A DNA stretch of 14,955 nucleotides from positions 1-14,955 of the forward strand of contig CABRXV010000046.1 in the NCBI GenBank assembly GCA_902475005.1, given 5' to 3'. The translations under genes were made by a program, and so were the position numbers. This document shows positions 1 through 8,299 of this stretch, in pieces. The stretch comes from CABRXV01 sp900754955. Its GTDB lineage: Bacteria; Actinomycetota; Coriobacteriia; Coriobacteriales; Eggerthellaceae. The notes below the pieces were generated by a model. The model was not told where the DNA came from. It made no database searches and saw nothing but the letters and a program-made list of their open reading frames with translations. How positions within the stretch are numbered: position 1 is the stretch's first letter; every line of letters begins with the position of its first letter.

Positions 1-2175
1 CGCTCGGGCGCCTCGACGGGCGCAGCGCGCAAGGAATCCTCGCGTCGCGCTGCAGATGGCGCGCGTCGGTCCCGCGCACCGCGGGCCGGGCAGCCCGCAA
101 CTCCCGAACTCGGACGCGTGACGGTCGAATCGTCGGCGCGCAAGCGCGCGCGGCAGGGCAATCCCTCGGTACCCGAGTTCGTGCTCGGCGGTGCCGCGGC
201 GGGCCTTGCCGGCGTGATCAAACTCATCTTCAAGGGCATCGGCATGCTCTTCTCCCTGCTCGGTTCCGTGATCCGGGCGCATCGCATCGTGGGCGTTTTG
301 CTTGCGGTGGCGCTCGTGGCGGTTGTGGGCGGCGTGGCTGACTTCGCTGTCAACGCGGGCAAGGTGTATCCCGGCGTGTCCATCGGCTCGGTCAACGTGT
401 CGGGCATGACGCGCGACGAGGCCGTCGCCGCCGTGGACGCGGCCTACGGCGGGCGCGTCACCGGCAACGAGGCGATCGTGTTCGCCGACGAGGAGACGGC
501 GGCGTCGGCCGACCTCGACGAGCAGCTCGTGCAGGACGACGCCCTCGCCGAGCAGATCTCGTTCGAGGAGGCGCAGCGCACGAAGAAGCTCTGGGCGGAG
601 ACGGCCGAGACGCTCGGCGCGAGCCTGCCGACCGGCGAGCTCGTCGACGAGGCGCTCGCCGTGGGCCGTACCGGCGCCGGGCTCTTCGACCGCATCGCCG
701 CGTTCGCGAGCGGGCGGACGATCGACGTGCGCGTGAGTTTCAGCGACGAGCAGATCGAGCTTCTCGCCTCCGACATCGACTCGGCGATCGGCGAGGAGCG
801 CGTCGACTACGACATCGCCATCGACGAAGAGGGCCAGGCGAGCGTGGTGGAGGGCCACGACGGCTGGATGGTGAACCGCGACTGGCTCAAGGAGCAGCTG
901 GCGGGAATCCTCCTCGGCGACGCCCCGGAAGGTTCCTTCGTCGCTCAGACCGAGTACGCGCCGCTGCGCATCGATCAGGCCGCCGCACAGGCCGCCTGCG
1001 ACGCGGCGAACGCGCTCATCGCCTCGGGTGCTCAGTTCACCTACGACGGACGCGACCTCGCCGTCGAGCGCGCAGAGCTCGGCAGCTGGATCTCGACGCG
1101 TCTCGGCGACCGCGGCGGCAGCGCGTTTCTCGACCTGTACATCGACAACGAGAAGGCCACCCCCTCGCTCGTGGCGCTCATGAACGAGGGTGCGGCGGGT
1201 TCGAACGTTGCCATCCACTTCAACGTTGACGGCGACAACGTCACCGTGACGCCCGAGGGCGAGATCACCGTGCCGCTCATCGCGAACTCGCTTTCCACGC
1301 TCGACGGCCAGCTGTTCGGCGGATATCGCGCCGACGGGTCGAGCACGGCCGATCTTTCCGTCGTGCCGATCAACACCGAGACGCGTTCGGACACCATGTC
1401 GTTCGATGACGCCTACAACGCCGGCGTCATCACCGAGATCTCGTCGTTCACGACGCAGTACGTCGACTCGGATTCCACGCAGAACCGCAAGCACAACATT
1501 CACCACGTGGCCGATCTGCTCAACAACTCCGTTGTGGCGGCCAACGGAGGGGAGTGGTCGTACAACGACACGGCGGGCAACTTCGGCGAGGCGGAGGGCT
1601 TCCTGCCCGCGGGTTCGATCTCCGACGGCGAGTACACCGACTCCTACGGCGGCGGCGTGTGCCAGGTGGCCACCACCGTGTTCAACGCCGTGTACGACGC
1701 GGGCTATCCGGTGCTCGAGCGCCGCAACCACTCGCTCTACATCGCGAGCTACCCGGCGGGGCGTGACGCGGCGGTTTCGTACCCCGATCTTGACCTTGTC
1801 TGGCAAAACGATACCGCTTCCGACGTATTGCTCCGCACGAGCAACACCGATACGACGGCAACCGTTACACTGTACGGAGTCGATCCGAACTACATCGTCA
1901 CCACCGATACCGGCGATTGGGAGCCGGGCGAGAAGTACAAGACGAAGACCGTCGTGGACGACACGCTCGAGCCGGGTACGAGCTACACGAAGACCGCCGG
2001 CACCAACGGCATGAAGATCGAGGTGACGCGTACGGTCAAGACGCAGGACGGCGACGTCGTGCGCCAGGATCTGTTCCAGTCGGTGTACAACCCGGTCAAC
2101 GAGGTCATCGTCAAGGGGCCCGACGCCCCCGCGGGCGACGGCGGAGGCGACAGCGCGGACGACGACGCCGACTGA
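1..2175 (+). CDS. VanW-family membrane-anchored envelope protein (5'-partial)
   Basis: The frame is open from base 1. The GTG at 118 has no Shine-Dalgarno sequence, so the true start probably lies upstream of the window. Residues below are counted from that GTG. A basic, Ala/Arg/Ser-rich and probably disordered cytoplasmic tail precedes one membrane helix (about residues 56-78, IVGVLLAVALVAVV). A long extracytoplasmic part follows, resembling the YoaR/PG_binding_4 repeats that accompany VanW domains. The VanW domain starts near residue 442 and carries the hallmark GGGVCQVATT, with its Cys at about residue 515. A G5-like beta-rich segment and an acidic Gly/Asp tail end the protein. VanW proteins occur in vancomycin-resistance clusters and many Gram-positive genomes, but their biochemical role is unsettled; a function at peptidoglycan is inferred. 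There is no resistance cluster here, so it is probably a housekeeping paralogue. Domain assignment is firm; function is not. Confidence 0.88.
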   Translation, partial: RSGASTGAARKESSRRAADGARRSRAPRAGQPATPELGRVTVESSARKRARQGNPSVPEFVLGGAAAGLAGVIKLIFKGIGMLFSLLGSVIRAHRIVGVLLAVALVAVVGGVADFAVNAGKVYPGVSIGSVNVSGMTRDEAVAAVDAAYGGRVTGNEAIVFADEETAASADLDEQLVQDDALAEQISFEEAQRTKKLWAETAETLGASLPTGELVDEALAVGRTGAGLFDRIAAFASGRTIDVRVSFSDEQIELLASDIDSAIGEERVDYDIAIDEEGQASVVEGHDGWMVNRDWLKEQLAGILLGDAPEGSFVAQTEYAPLRIDQAAAQAACDAANALIASGAQFTYDGRDLAVERAELGSWISTRLGDRGGSAFLDLYIDNEKATPSLVALMNEGAAGSNVAIHFNVDGDNVTVTPEGEITVPLIANSLSTLDGQLFGGYRADGSSTADLSVVPINTETRSDTMSFDDAYNAGVITEISSFTTQYVDSDSTQNRKHNIHHVADLLNNSVVAANGGEWSYNDTAGNFGEAEGFLPAGSISDGEYTDSYGGGVCQVATTVFNAVYDAGYPVLERRNHSLYIASYPAGRDAAVSYPDLDLVWQNDTASDVLLRTSNTDTTATVTLYGVDPNYIVTTDTGDWEPGEKYKTKTVVDDTLEPGTSYTKTAGTNGMKIEVTRTVKTQDGDVVRQDLFQSVYNPVNEVIVKGPDAPAGDGGGDSADDDAD

Positions 2176-2242
2176 TCGCGGCGAGCGCAGGAGCAACGCG
2201 GCCACAGCGTCCGAAGTGGCAACAAGGCAAAGGAAGGTGCCC

Positions 2243-3550
2243 GTGTACTACCAACCTGAAATCGAGACGATGCCCGTCGAGCAGCTGCGCGAGCTGCAGC
2301 TCGAGCGCATGAAGAAGTCCATCCGCCATGCCTACGACAACGTGGAGTTCTACCGCCAGTCGTTCGCTGAGGCGGGCGTCACTCCCGACGATCTCCAGTC
2401 GCTCGACGATCTCGTCAAGTTCCCGTTCGTCGTCAAGCAGGACATGCGCGACGCCTACCCGTTCGGCCTGTTCGCCGTCGGCAAGCACGACGTGGCGCGC
2501 ATCCACGCGTCCTCCGGCACCACCGGCCAGGCGACGGTGGTGGGCCATACCCAGAACGACCTCAAGAACTGGGGCGACTGCTTCGCCCGCGGCATCTACA
2601 TGGTGGGCGGCTCGCAGGACTCCACCATCCAGGTGTCCTACGGCTACGGCCTGTTCACGGGCGGTTTGGGTGCGCATGCGGGCGGCGAGGCCGTTGGCTG
2701 CGCCGTCATCCCGACGTCCTCCGGCAACACCAAGCGCCAGGTGCAGATGATGAAGGACCTCAAAACCGACATTCTCGCGTGCACCCCGTCCTACGCGCTC
2801 CACATCGCCGACACCGCCATCGAGATGGGCTACAACCCCGCCGATGACTTCCCGGTCTCCGGCGTGATCCTCGGCGCCGAGCCCGCCTCCGAGGCGATGC
2901 GCGACGACATCCGCCGCAAGCTCGGCGTGCAGTACTGCGACGTGTACGGTCTGTCCGAGGTCATGGGCCCGGGCGTGGCCATGGAATGCGAAGCGGCACA
3001 CGGTCTGCACGTGGCCGAGGACCACTTCTATCCCGAGATCATCGACCCCGACACGCTCAAGCCCGTGCCCGACGGCACCTACGGCGAGCTCGTGTTCACC
3101 ACGCTCACCCGCGAGTGCTGCCCGCTCGTGCGCTACCGCACGCGCGACGTCACGCGCATCATCGCCGAGGAGTGCAGCTGCGGCCGCACCCATCGCAAGA
3201 TCGACCGCATCATCGGCCGCACCGACGACATGATGATCATCCGCGGCGTCAACGTGTTCCCGTCTCAGATCGAGCAGGTCATCGTCGACTTCCCGGAGAT
3301 CGCGGCGCAGTACCAGATCATCCTTACCACCAAGGGCACGCTCGACGCCGTCGAGCTCGACGTGGAGACGGTTCCCGACTTCCCGTTCGACGAGGTGCGC
3401 AAGCTCGAGGATCTCAAGCGTCGCCTGCACGCTGAGCTCAAGAGCAACCTCCAGATCTCCGTCGACATCAAGATCGTCGAGCCGAAGACCATCGAGCGCA
3501 GCGAGGGCAAGGCCAAGCGCATCATCGACCTGAGAGAAGGGAAGAACTAA
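2243..3550 (+). CDS. paaK: Phenylacetate-CoA ligase (AMP-forming), copy 1
   Basis: Activates an aryl-acetate (phenylacetate, or a hydroxyphenyl- or indole-acetate) with ATP and CoA, giving the aryl-acetyl-CoA, AMP and PPi in the cytoplasm. The 435-aa length is normal for PaaK. Visible motifs are the nucleotide loop SSGTTG (residues 90-95), the DVYGLSE core (Y235 to E239), C-S-CGR (C311, C313), the IIRGVNVFPSQIE hinge and the C-terminal GKAKR, whose Lys423 is in the place of the catalytic lysine. GTG 2243 is preferred because AGGAAGG sits five bases upstream and YYxPEIE is the usual PaaK N-terminus. A GTG at 2216 would add nine residues. The stop overlaps the ATG of the next ACT gene (TAATG), which implies translational coupling. 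Leu codons are mostly CTC, unlike the second PaaK. The substrate cannot be told from sequence. Confidence 0.93.
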   Translation: MYYQPEIETMPVEQLRELQLERMKKSIRHAYDNVEFYRQSFAEAGVTPDDLQSLDDLVKFPFVVKQDMRDAYPFGLFAVGKHDVARIHASSGTTGQATVVGHTQNDLKNWGDCFARGIYMVGGSQDSTIQVSYGYGLFTGGLGAHAGGEAVGCAVIPTSSGNTKRQVQMMKDLKTDILACTPSYALHIADTAIEMGYNPADDFPVSGVILGAEPASEAMRDDIRRKLGVQYCDVYGLSEVMGPGVAMECEAAHGLHVAEDHFYPEIIDPDTLKPVPDGTYGELVFTTLTRECCPLVRYRTRDVTRIIAEECSCGRTHRKIDRIIGRTDDMMIIRGVNVFPSQIEQVIVDFPEIAAQYQIILTTKGTLDAVELDVETVPDFPFDEVRKLEDLKRRLHAELKSNLQISVDIKIVEPKTIERSEGKAKRIIDLREGKN

Positions 3551-3972
3551 TGATTTCTCAGCTGACCGTCTTTCTCCAGAACGAAAAGGGCCGTCTCGCC
3601 TCGGCCTGCCGCACGATCGCGGACGCGAACATCAACATGCACGCGCTCTTCCTCGCCGACACCCAGGACTTCGGCGTGGCGCGCATCTTCTGCGACACGC
3701 CCGCCGAGGCGGCGCGCGTGCTCAACGACGCGGGCTTCCGCGCAACGGTGACGCCGGTCATCGCCGTGCGCGTGCCCGACGAGCCGGGCGGGCTGGCAGG
3801 CCTTCTCGAGTTCTGCGACGAGAACGCCATGAACGTCGAGTACGGCTACTGCTTCAACGCCAACGGCGAATACGCGGTCGACGTGCTCAAGATCGAGGGC
3901 GACGAGGCCGAGGGCAAGCTCGTCGAGGGGGGCTTCACCATCGTGCGCCCGGAAGAGATCTATGCTGAATAG
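3550..3972 (+). CDS. Tandem ACT-domain protein, probable aromatic amino-acid sensor
   Basis: This 140-aa protein consists of two ACT domains and nothing else. The first, about residues 1-68, starts with ISQLTVFLQNEKGRLA. The second, about 70-138, starts with VIAVRVPDEPGGLAGLLEF. The G-R/G-G-L-A turn between strand 1 and helix 1 is where ACT folds bind amino acids. The family resembles COG4747, small ACT proteins often encoded next to PaaK or indolepyruvate oxidoreductase genes. No catalytic domain is present, so a regulatory role sensing an aromatic amino acid or aryl acid, perhaps by contact with PaaK, is inferred. It shares one base with paaK (TAATG) and has an AGAAGGGA ribosome site inside the paaK end. 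Its own end overlaps the next gene by 11 bases. A paralogue lies at 8300-8743 in the same partnership. Confidence 0.88.
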   Translation: MISQLTVFLQNEKGRLASACRTIADANINMHALFLADTQDFGVARIFCDTPAEAARVLNDAGFRATVTPVIAVRVPDEPGGLAGLLEFCDENAMNVEYGYCFNANGEYAVDVLKIEGDEAEGKLVEGGFTIVRPEEIYAE

Positions 3973-5443
3973 CTCCTGCGAACAACGACGCGCGCAGGGT
4001 TTCAAGAGCGTGTGCCTCAGGGCATGCGCTCTTGCGCTTTGCGCCCTGCTTGCGAGCGCGGGCGTAGCGGGCCTCTTCGCCGGCGATGCGTGGGCCGATG
4101 TGCGCCGCGCCGACTCCATCATGGGTTCCACCGTGGAGGAGCGCGGCATCGCGGCGGCGCTCTGCCCGTCGGTCGATGCCAACTACGTGTACGTGGCCGA
4201 CGCAGACGGCACCGTGTACTTCGAGCGCGACGCCTCCGCGCAGACCCACATCGCCTCCATCACCAAGGTGATGACGGCGGTGGTGGCGCTCGAGAACGCG
4301 CCGCTCGACACCGAGGTGACGGTGAGCGAGGCGGCAGCCGAGGTGGGCGAGTCGAGCGCGGGGCTTGCTGCGGGCGATGTGATGTCGCTCGATACGGCGC
4401 TCTACGCGCTCATGGTGCCTTCGGGCAACGACGCGGCGATCGCCATCGCCGAGACGGTCGGCTCGCTCATGATCGACAATGCGCGTGAGGGCGGCACGCC
4501 GATCCTCAAAGCCGACGGATCGGAGGTCGACCTCAACGCCGAGGGCGCCGCACTCGAGGCCTTCGTGGCGGCGATGAACGCCAAGGCGGCCGAGATCGGC
4601 TGCACCGACACGCTCTACGCGAACCCGCACGGGCTCGACATCGACGGCTTCAATGTCGACATGCACAGTACGGCGTCCGACGTGGCGAAGGTGTCGGCCT
4701 ATGCGATGAAGAACGAGGACTTTCGCAAGACAGTCGCCAACGAGTCGGTCACCATCGAAGTGGAACGCGGCGGCGTCACCACGCCCATCGAGCTTGAGAG
4801 CACCGACGAGCTCATCGGCGTGTACGAGGGCGCCTGTGGCATCAAGACGGGCTTCACCGAGCAGGCGGGGCAGTGCTTCGCGGGTGCGGCGCAGCGCGAC
4901 GGACAGGAGCTCTATGCGATCGTGCTCGACACCACGTCGGAGAGCCAGCGCTTCACCGACGCCGAGACGCTCTTCGACTGGGTGTGGGACAACCTCGTGG
5001 ACTACCAGCTTGCCAACAGCGATGAGACGGCCTCGATGACGGTTGACGGCCAGACGAGCGAGGTGCCCGTGGTGGCGCGCGTCGCGCACGAGGACTGGCC
5101 CGACCGCACGGTGAACGTCACGTTCGCCGACCCTGCGGCGAGCGTGGAGGTGTTCGCGCTCAACGGCAACGTGAGCCAGGATTTCCAGTTCAACAAGGTG
5201 ACCGGCAACGTGCACGCGGGCGATGCGGTCGGTCAGGCGGTGTTCTACCAGCACAACGAGGAGGTCGCGCGCGTCGATCTCGTCGCGTGCGAGGACGTGG
5301 CGGCGCCGAACATCTTCGAGTCGTTCGGCATCTGGTGGGACCGCCTCGTGCGCGGCTTCTCGGGTCAGCAGACCGTGGCCGATACCACCGTCCTCAACGA
5401 CACCCCGCTGATATACGATAAGCAGGCGACCATCATCTCCTAG
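3962..5443 (+). CDS. D-alanyl-D-alanine carboxypeptidase (peptidase S11), secreted
   Basis: A low-molecular-weight penicillin-binding protein of the DacA/DacF type that removes the terminal D-Ala from peptidoglycan pentapeptides outside the membrane. The N-terminus is a signal peptide: a basic start, a hydrophobic core at about residues 19-40 and an AWA cleavage site at 43-45. All three active-site motifs are present: S99-I-T-K102, S154-G-N156 and K295-T-G297. The 493-aa length is long for the class. About 170 residues follow the KTG domain and resemble the beta-rich C-terminal domain of PBP5-like enzymes. A weak hydrophobic stretch near the end lies in an amphipathic-looking segment (IFESFGIWWDRLVRGF) that could hold the protein on the membrane. 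The ATG at 3962 lies inside the ACT gene, with GGAAGA just upstream, so translation is probably coupled. Dac family members share these motifs, so no symbol is given. Confidence 0.93.
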   Translation: MLNSSCEQRRAQGFKSVCLRACALALCALLASAGVAGLFAGDAWADVRRADSIMGSTVEERGIAAALCPSVDANYVYVADADGTVYFERDASAQTHIASITKVMTAVVALENAPLDTEVTVSEAAAEVGESSAGLAAGDVMSLDTALYALMVPSGNDAAIAIAETVGSLMIDNAREGGTPILKADGSEVDLNAEGAALEAFVAAMNAKAAEIGCTDTLYANPHGLDIDGFNVDMHSTASDVAKVSAYAMKNEDFRKTVANESVTIEVERGGVTTPIELESTDELIGVYEGACGIKTGFTEQAGQCFAGAAQRDGQELYAIVLDTTSESQRFTDAETLFDWVWDNLVDYQLANSDETASMTVDGQTSEVPVVARVAHEDWPDRTVNVTFADPAASVEVFALNGNVSQDFQFNKVTGNVHAGDAVGQAVFYQHNEEVARVDLVACEDVAAPNIFESFGIWWDRLVRGFSGQQTVADTTVLNDTPLIYDKQATIIS

Positions 5444-5480
5444 CCTCAAGGCTCGGAGCAGTGCGTAGAAGGAGCAGAAG

Positions 5481-5927
5481 ATGAGCGATGTTTGCCCGGT
5501 GTGCCAGGCACCGGTGAATCCCCAGGACGTGAGCTGTCCGCAGTGCGGCTTCAGGCTGCTCGGCGCGACGCAGAAGTTCGAGCCGCTGTCGATCGACGGC
5601 GCGGAGCGCACGGCGGTGCGCGAGGCCCCCAAGACGGTGCGTCTGCGCGTGGTGCGCGGCCCGCAGGCGGGCGTGGTCTACGAGCTGACGGGCGACGATC
5701 TGACGATCGGCCGCAGCCCGCAGTGCTCGATCTTCCTCAACGATATGACCGTGTCGCGCATGCACGCGCGTCTGCACCGCGAGGGCAGCTGCTTCGTGAT
5801 CAGCGACGAGAACTCCTTCAACGGCGTGTGGGTGAACAACAGCAACGTTGAGACGAAGGCGCTCTCCTCGGGTGATTTCATCCAGATCGGCGCATTCTGC
5901 CTCGTGTACGAGGAAAGCGCTTCGTAA
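5481..5927 (+). CDS. Zinc-ribbon plus FHA-domain phosphothreonine-binding protein
   Basis: This 148-aa cytoplasmic protein has two modules. An N-terminal zinc ribbon uses C5-P-V-C8 and C19-P-Q-C22. A forkhead-associated domain covers about residues 60-146, with the expected GR (TIGRSPQC), SRMHA and N-x-F-NGVWVN signatures that form the phosphothreonine pocket. FHA domains read Thr phosphorylated by PknB-type kinases. Small FHA proteins in actinobacteria (GarA, for example) switch metabolic enzymes or report on wall growth. The linker has a Thr-Gln (ATQKFEPL, about residues 30-37) that might itself be phosphorylated; this is a guess. An AAGGAG site eight bases before the ATG supports the start. 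The gene lies 37 bases after the carboxypeptidase and 42 before iorA with no visible terminator, so it could belong with either. Confidence 0.9.
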   Translation: MSDVCPVCQAPVNPQDVSCPQCGFRLLGATQKFEPLSIDGAERTAVREAPKTVRLRVVRGPQAGVVYELTGDDLTIGRSPQCSIFLNDMTVSRMHARLHREGSCFVISDENSFNGVWVNNSNVETKALSSGDFIQIGAFCLVYEESAS

Positions 5928-5969
5928 GGGAGAGCGCGCAGGCGCAGCAGAGACGAGAGGGTTTGATCT

Positions 5970-7694
5970 ATGGAACTGATGTCGGGAAACGAGGCCATCG
6001 CGCAGGGAGCGTGGGAGGCCGGCGCCACCATCGGCGTGGCGTATCCGGGTACGCCGTCGACGGAGACGCTTGAGAACTTCGCGCTCAAGGAGGGCGTGTA
6101 CGCCGAGTGGTGCACCAACGAGAAGGTCGCGCTCGAGGTGGCCATGGGCGCGTCTGCGGCGGGAGCGCGCACGCTCGTCACGATGAAGCACGTCGGCGTG
6201 AACGTGGCGGCCGATCCGCTGTTCACGGCGGCGTACACGGGCGTGAACGGCGGCGTGGTCATCCTCGCGGCCGACGACCCGGGCATGTACTCGTCGCAGA
6301 ACGAGCAGGACTCCCACTACTACGGCGCTGCGGCGCACATCCCCGTACTCGATCCGTCCGATTCGGCCGAGGCGCTCGCGTTCACGCGCGACGCCTACGA
6401 GCTCTCCGAGCGCTTCGACGTGCCGGTGATGATCCGCTCGTCGGTGCGCGTCTCGCACACGAAGACGCCCGTCGAGCCCGGCGAGCGCATCGCCTTCGAG
6501 CCGAAGCCCTACGAGAAGGCGCCGCAGAAGTGGGTCATGATGCCCGCGTTCGCCAAGCCGCGCCGCAAGGTTCAGCTCGAGCGCATCGCCGCGCTTGAGG
6601 AGTGGGCCGAGACGTGCCCGTACAACGTGGAGGAGCGCCGCGGCACCTCCGTCGGCGTGATCTGCGCAGGTGCAGCCTACCAGCACGTGGTGGAGGCCCT
6701 TCCCGACGCGTCGGTGCTCAAGCTCGGCGTGACCTGGCCGCTTCCGCCGAAGAAGCTCGCCGCGTTCGCCGCCTCGGTCGACGCGGTCTACGTCATCGAG
6801 GAGGGCTCCGGCTACCTCGCCGACGCGGTTGCCGCATGCGGGGTTTCCCTTGCGGCTACGCCTGAGTCGCTTCCGCGTGACGGTGAGCTGTCGCCCGGTC
6901 TCATCCGCGCTGCGTTCGGCTTCGAAGAGCCCGCGCACGAACCTGAGCGCACCGATCTTCCCGGGCGCCCGCCGGCGCTTTGCGCAGGCTGCCCGCATCG
7001 CCTCGTGTTCAAGGAGCTCTCGCGCTTGCGCGCGATCGTGACCGGCGACATCGGCTGCTACACGCTCGGCGCGCTGCCGCCGCTCTCGGCGATGGACACG
7101 TGCCTCGACATGGGTGCGTCGGTTTCGATGGCGCACGGCTTCGAGCTCGCGCTCGAGGGCCGCGACCACAAGCCCGTCGTGGCGGTGATCGGCGACTCGA
7201 CGTTCGGGCACTCGGGCTTGAGCTCGCTCATCTCCACGGTGTACAACTGCGGCGCCGGCACGGTGTGCGTGCTCGACAACCGCACCACCGCCATGACGGG
7301 GCGCCAGGGCAACCCCTTCAACGGCGTGACCCTGCAGAACCGGCCCAGCCGCGAGTTGAACATAGAGGCCGTGGTGGCTGCCCTCGGCGTCGAGGATGTG
7401 CGCGTGGTCGATCCCAACGACGCCGCCGCCGTGCGACGGGCCCTCAAGGAGGCCACGGGCAGCGACGACATTTCGGTCATCGTGTTTCGCTCGCCCTGCG
7501 TGCTGCTCGAGCGCCACGTAGAGCCGCCGCTGTTCGTGAGCGGCTCCTGCACGGCCTGCGGCGCCTGTGTGACCCTGGGCTGTCCGGCCCTCGGCCGCGA
7601 GGAGACAGGGCGCGCCCTCATCGATCCCGCGCTGTGCATCGGCTGCGGCCACTGCACCCAGTACTGCCGCTTCGACGCCATCGTCCAGGAATAG
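5970..7694 (+). CDS. iorA: Indolepyruvate ferredoxin oxidoreductase, alpha subunit
   Basis: The TPP- and iron-sulfur-containing subunit of the enzyme that converts aryl-pyruvates (indolepyruvate, phenylpyruvate, hydroxyphenylpyruvate) plus CoA to aryl-acetyl-CoA and CO2 while reducing ferredoxin. It is oxygen-sensitive and typical of anaerobes. At 574 aa it has normal length. An N-terminal pyruvate-ferredoxin oxidoreductase domain starts with VAYPGTPSTETLE. The IOR signature CAGCPHR begins at C338. The TPP-binding region has GDIGCYTLG (from about 359), GDSTFGHSG (about 407) and the DNRTTAMTG loop. Two C-terminal 4Fe-4S motifs are complete: C527, C530, C533, C538-P and C556, C559, C562, C566. 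The ATG has GAGAGGG about nine bases upstream. iorB follows after 10 bases. Synonymous codon choice changes near the 3' end, from about 7340, to mostly GCC for Ala. Confidence 0.96.
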   Translation: MELMSGNEAIAQGAWEAGATIGVAYPGTPSTETLENFALKEGVYAEWCTNEKVALEVAMGASAAGARTLVTMKHVGVNVAADPLFTAAYTGVNGGVVILAADDPGMYSSQNEQDSHYYGAAAHIPVLDPSDSAEALAFTRDAYELSERFDVPVMIRSSVRVSHTKTPVEPGERIAFEPKPYEKAPQKWVMMPAFAKPRRKVQLERIAALEEWAETCPYNVEERRGTSVGVICAGAAYQHVVEALPDASVLKLGVTWPLPPKKLAAFAASVDAVYVIEEGSGYLADAVAACGVSLAATPESLPRDGELSPGLIRAAFGFEEPAHEPERTDLPGRPPALCAGCPHRLVFKELSRLRAIVTGDIGCYTLGALPPLSAMDTCLDMGASVSMAHGFELALEGRDHKPVVAVIGDSTFGHSGLSSLISTVYNCGAGTVCVLDNRTTAMTGRQGNPFNGVTLQNRPSRELNIEAVVAALGVEDVRVVDPNDAAAVRRALKEATGSDDISVIVFRSPCVLLERHVEPPLFVSGSCTACGACVTLGCPALGREETGRALIDPALCIGCGHCTQYCRFDAIVQE

Positions 7695-7704
7695 GAGGCC
7701 GTTT

Positions 7705-8298
7705 ATGGAAAATGCCACTAAGACGGTGCTTTTGTGCGGTGTGGGCGGCCAGGGAACCATCCTCGCCGCCGATCTGCTCGCCTTCAGCTGCATGAAGGCG
7801 AATCTTCAGGTGAAGGTGTCTGAGATCCACGGCATGGCCCAGCGCGGCGGCGCCGTGACCACGGTGGTGCGCGTGGGCGAGGACGTGAAGTCCATGGTAT
7901 CGGACGCGGGATGCGCCGATGTCGTCGTCGCCTTCGAGACCACCGAGGCCCTGCGCAATCTGCCCCAGCTCAAGGAGGGCGGCTCGCTCATCGTCAACGA
8001 TGTGGCCATCCGGCCCCTGCCGGTGCTCACCGGTGCCGCTTCGATGCCCGAGAACGCCCGGGAGCGCCTGCGCGAGGCCGGGGCTCTGCTCATCGACGCC
8101 GACGCCATCGCGCGGGCGGCCGGCAATGCCAAATGCGCCAACGTGGTGCTCGTGGGGGCCTTGGCCGCACGCCTCGATATTCCCGTCGAGGTATGGGAGG
8201 AGACCGTGGCCGAGCGCGTGCCGCAGAAGACCGTCGAGGCGAACCTCGCCGCCCTGCGCGCGGGCCGAGCCCTCATCGAGAACGAGGAGGGAGAATAG
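7705..8298 (+). CDS. iorB: Indolepyruvate ferredoxin oxidoreductase, beta subunit
   Basis: The gamma-type (POR) subunit that pairs with IorA to form the active aryl-pyruvate oxidoreductase. At 197 aa it is of normal length. The N-terminus has the family signature LLCGVGGQGTILAADLLA (about residues 9-26), followed by SEIHGMAQRGGAV, both typical of the 2-oxoacid:ferredoxin oxidoreductase gamma domain. A perfect AGGAGG lies six bases before the ATG. It starts 10 bases after iorA, and the next ACT gene begins one base after its stop, so the four genes iorA, iorB, ACT and paaK read as one translationally tight operon. The protein has no cofactor motif of its own, as expected. Confidence 0.95.
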   Translation: MENATKTVLLCGVGGQGTILAADLLAFSCMKANLQVKVSEIHGMAQRGGAVTTVVRVGEDVKSMVSDAGCADVVVAFETTEALRNLPQLKEGGSLIVNDVAIRPLPVLTGAASMPENARERLREAGALLIDADAIARAAGNAKCANVVLVGALAARLDIPVEVWEETVAERVPQKTVEANLAALRAGRALIENEEGE

Positions 8299-8299
8299 C

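Noticed and set aside
1..2175. VanW as a sign of vancomycin resistance
   Set aside because: No van ligase, dehydrogenase, dipeptidase or sensor genes are present; VanW-domain proteins are common in susceptible Gram-positive bacteria.
5441..5456. Short AGCC-TCAA-GGCT hairpin after the carboxypeptidase
   Set aside because: The stem has only four pairs and no T tract, so it is too weak to call a terminator.
3935..5632. 565-codon minus-strand ORF opposite the carboxypeptidase
   Set aside because: It is the antisense frame of a gene with signal peptide and all three S11 motifs; no ribosome site or domain.
5433..7793. 786-codon minus-strand ORF opposite the FHA gene and iorA
   Set aside because: Composition is Arg/His/Ala-rich without domains, and the plus strand carries two clear proteins. 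Long antisense frames are expected at this G+C.
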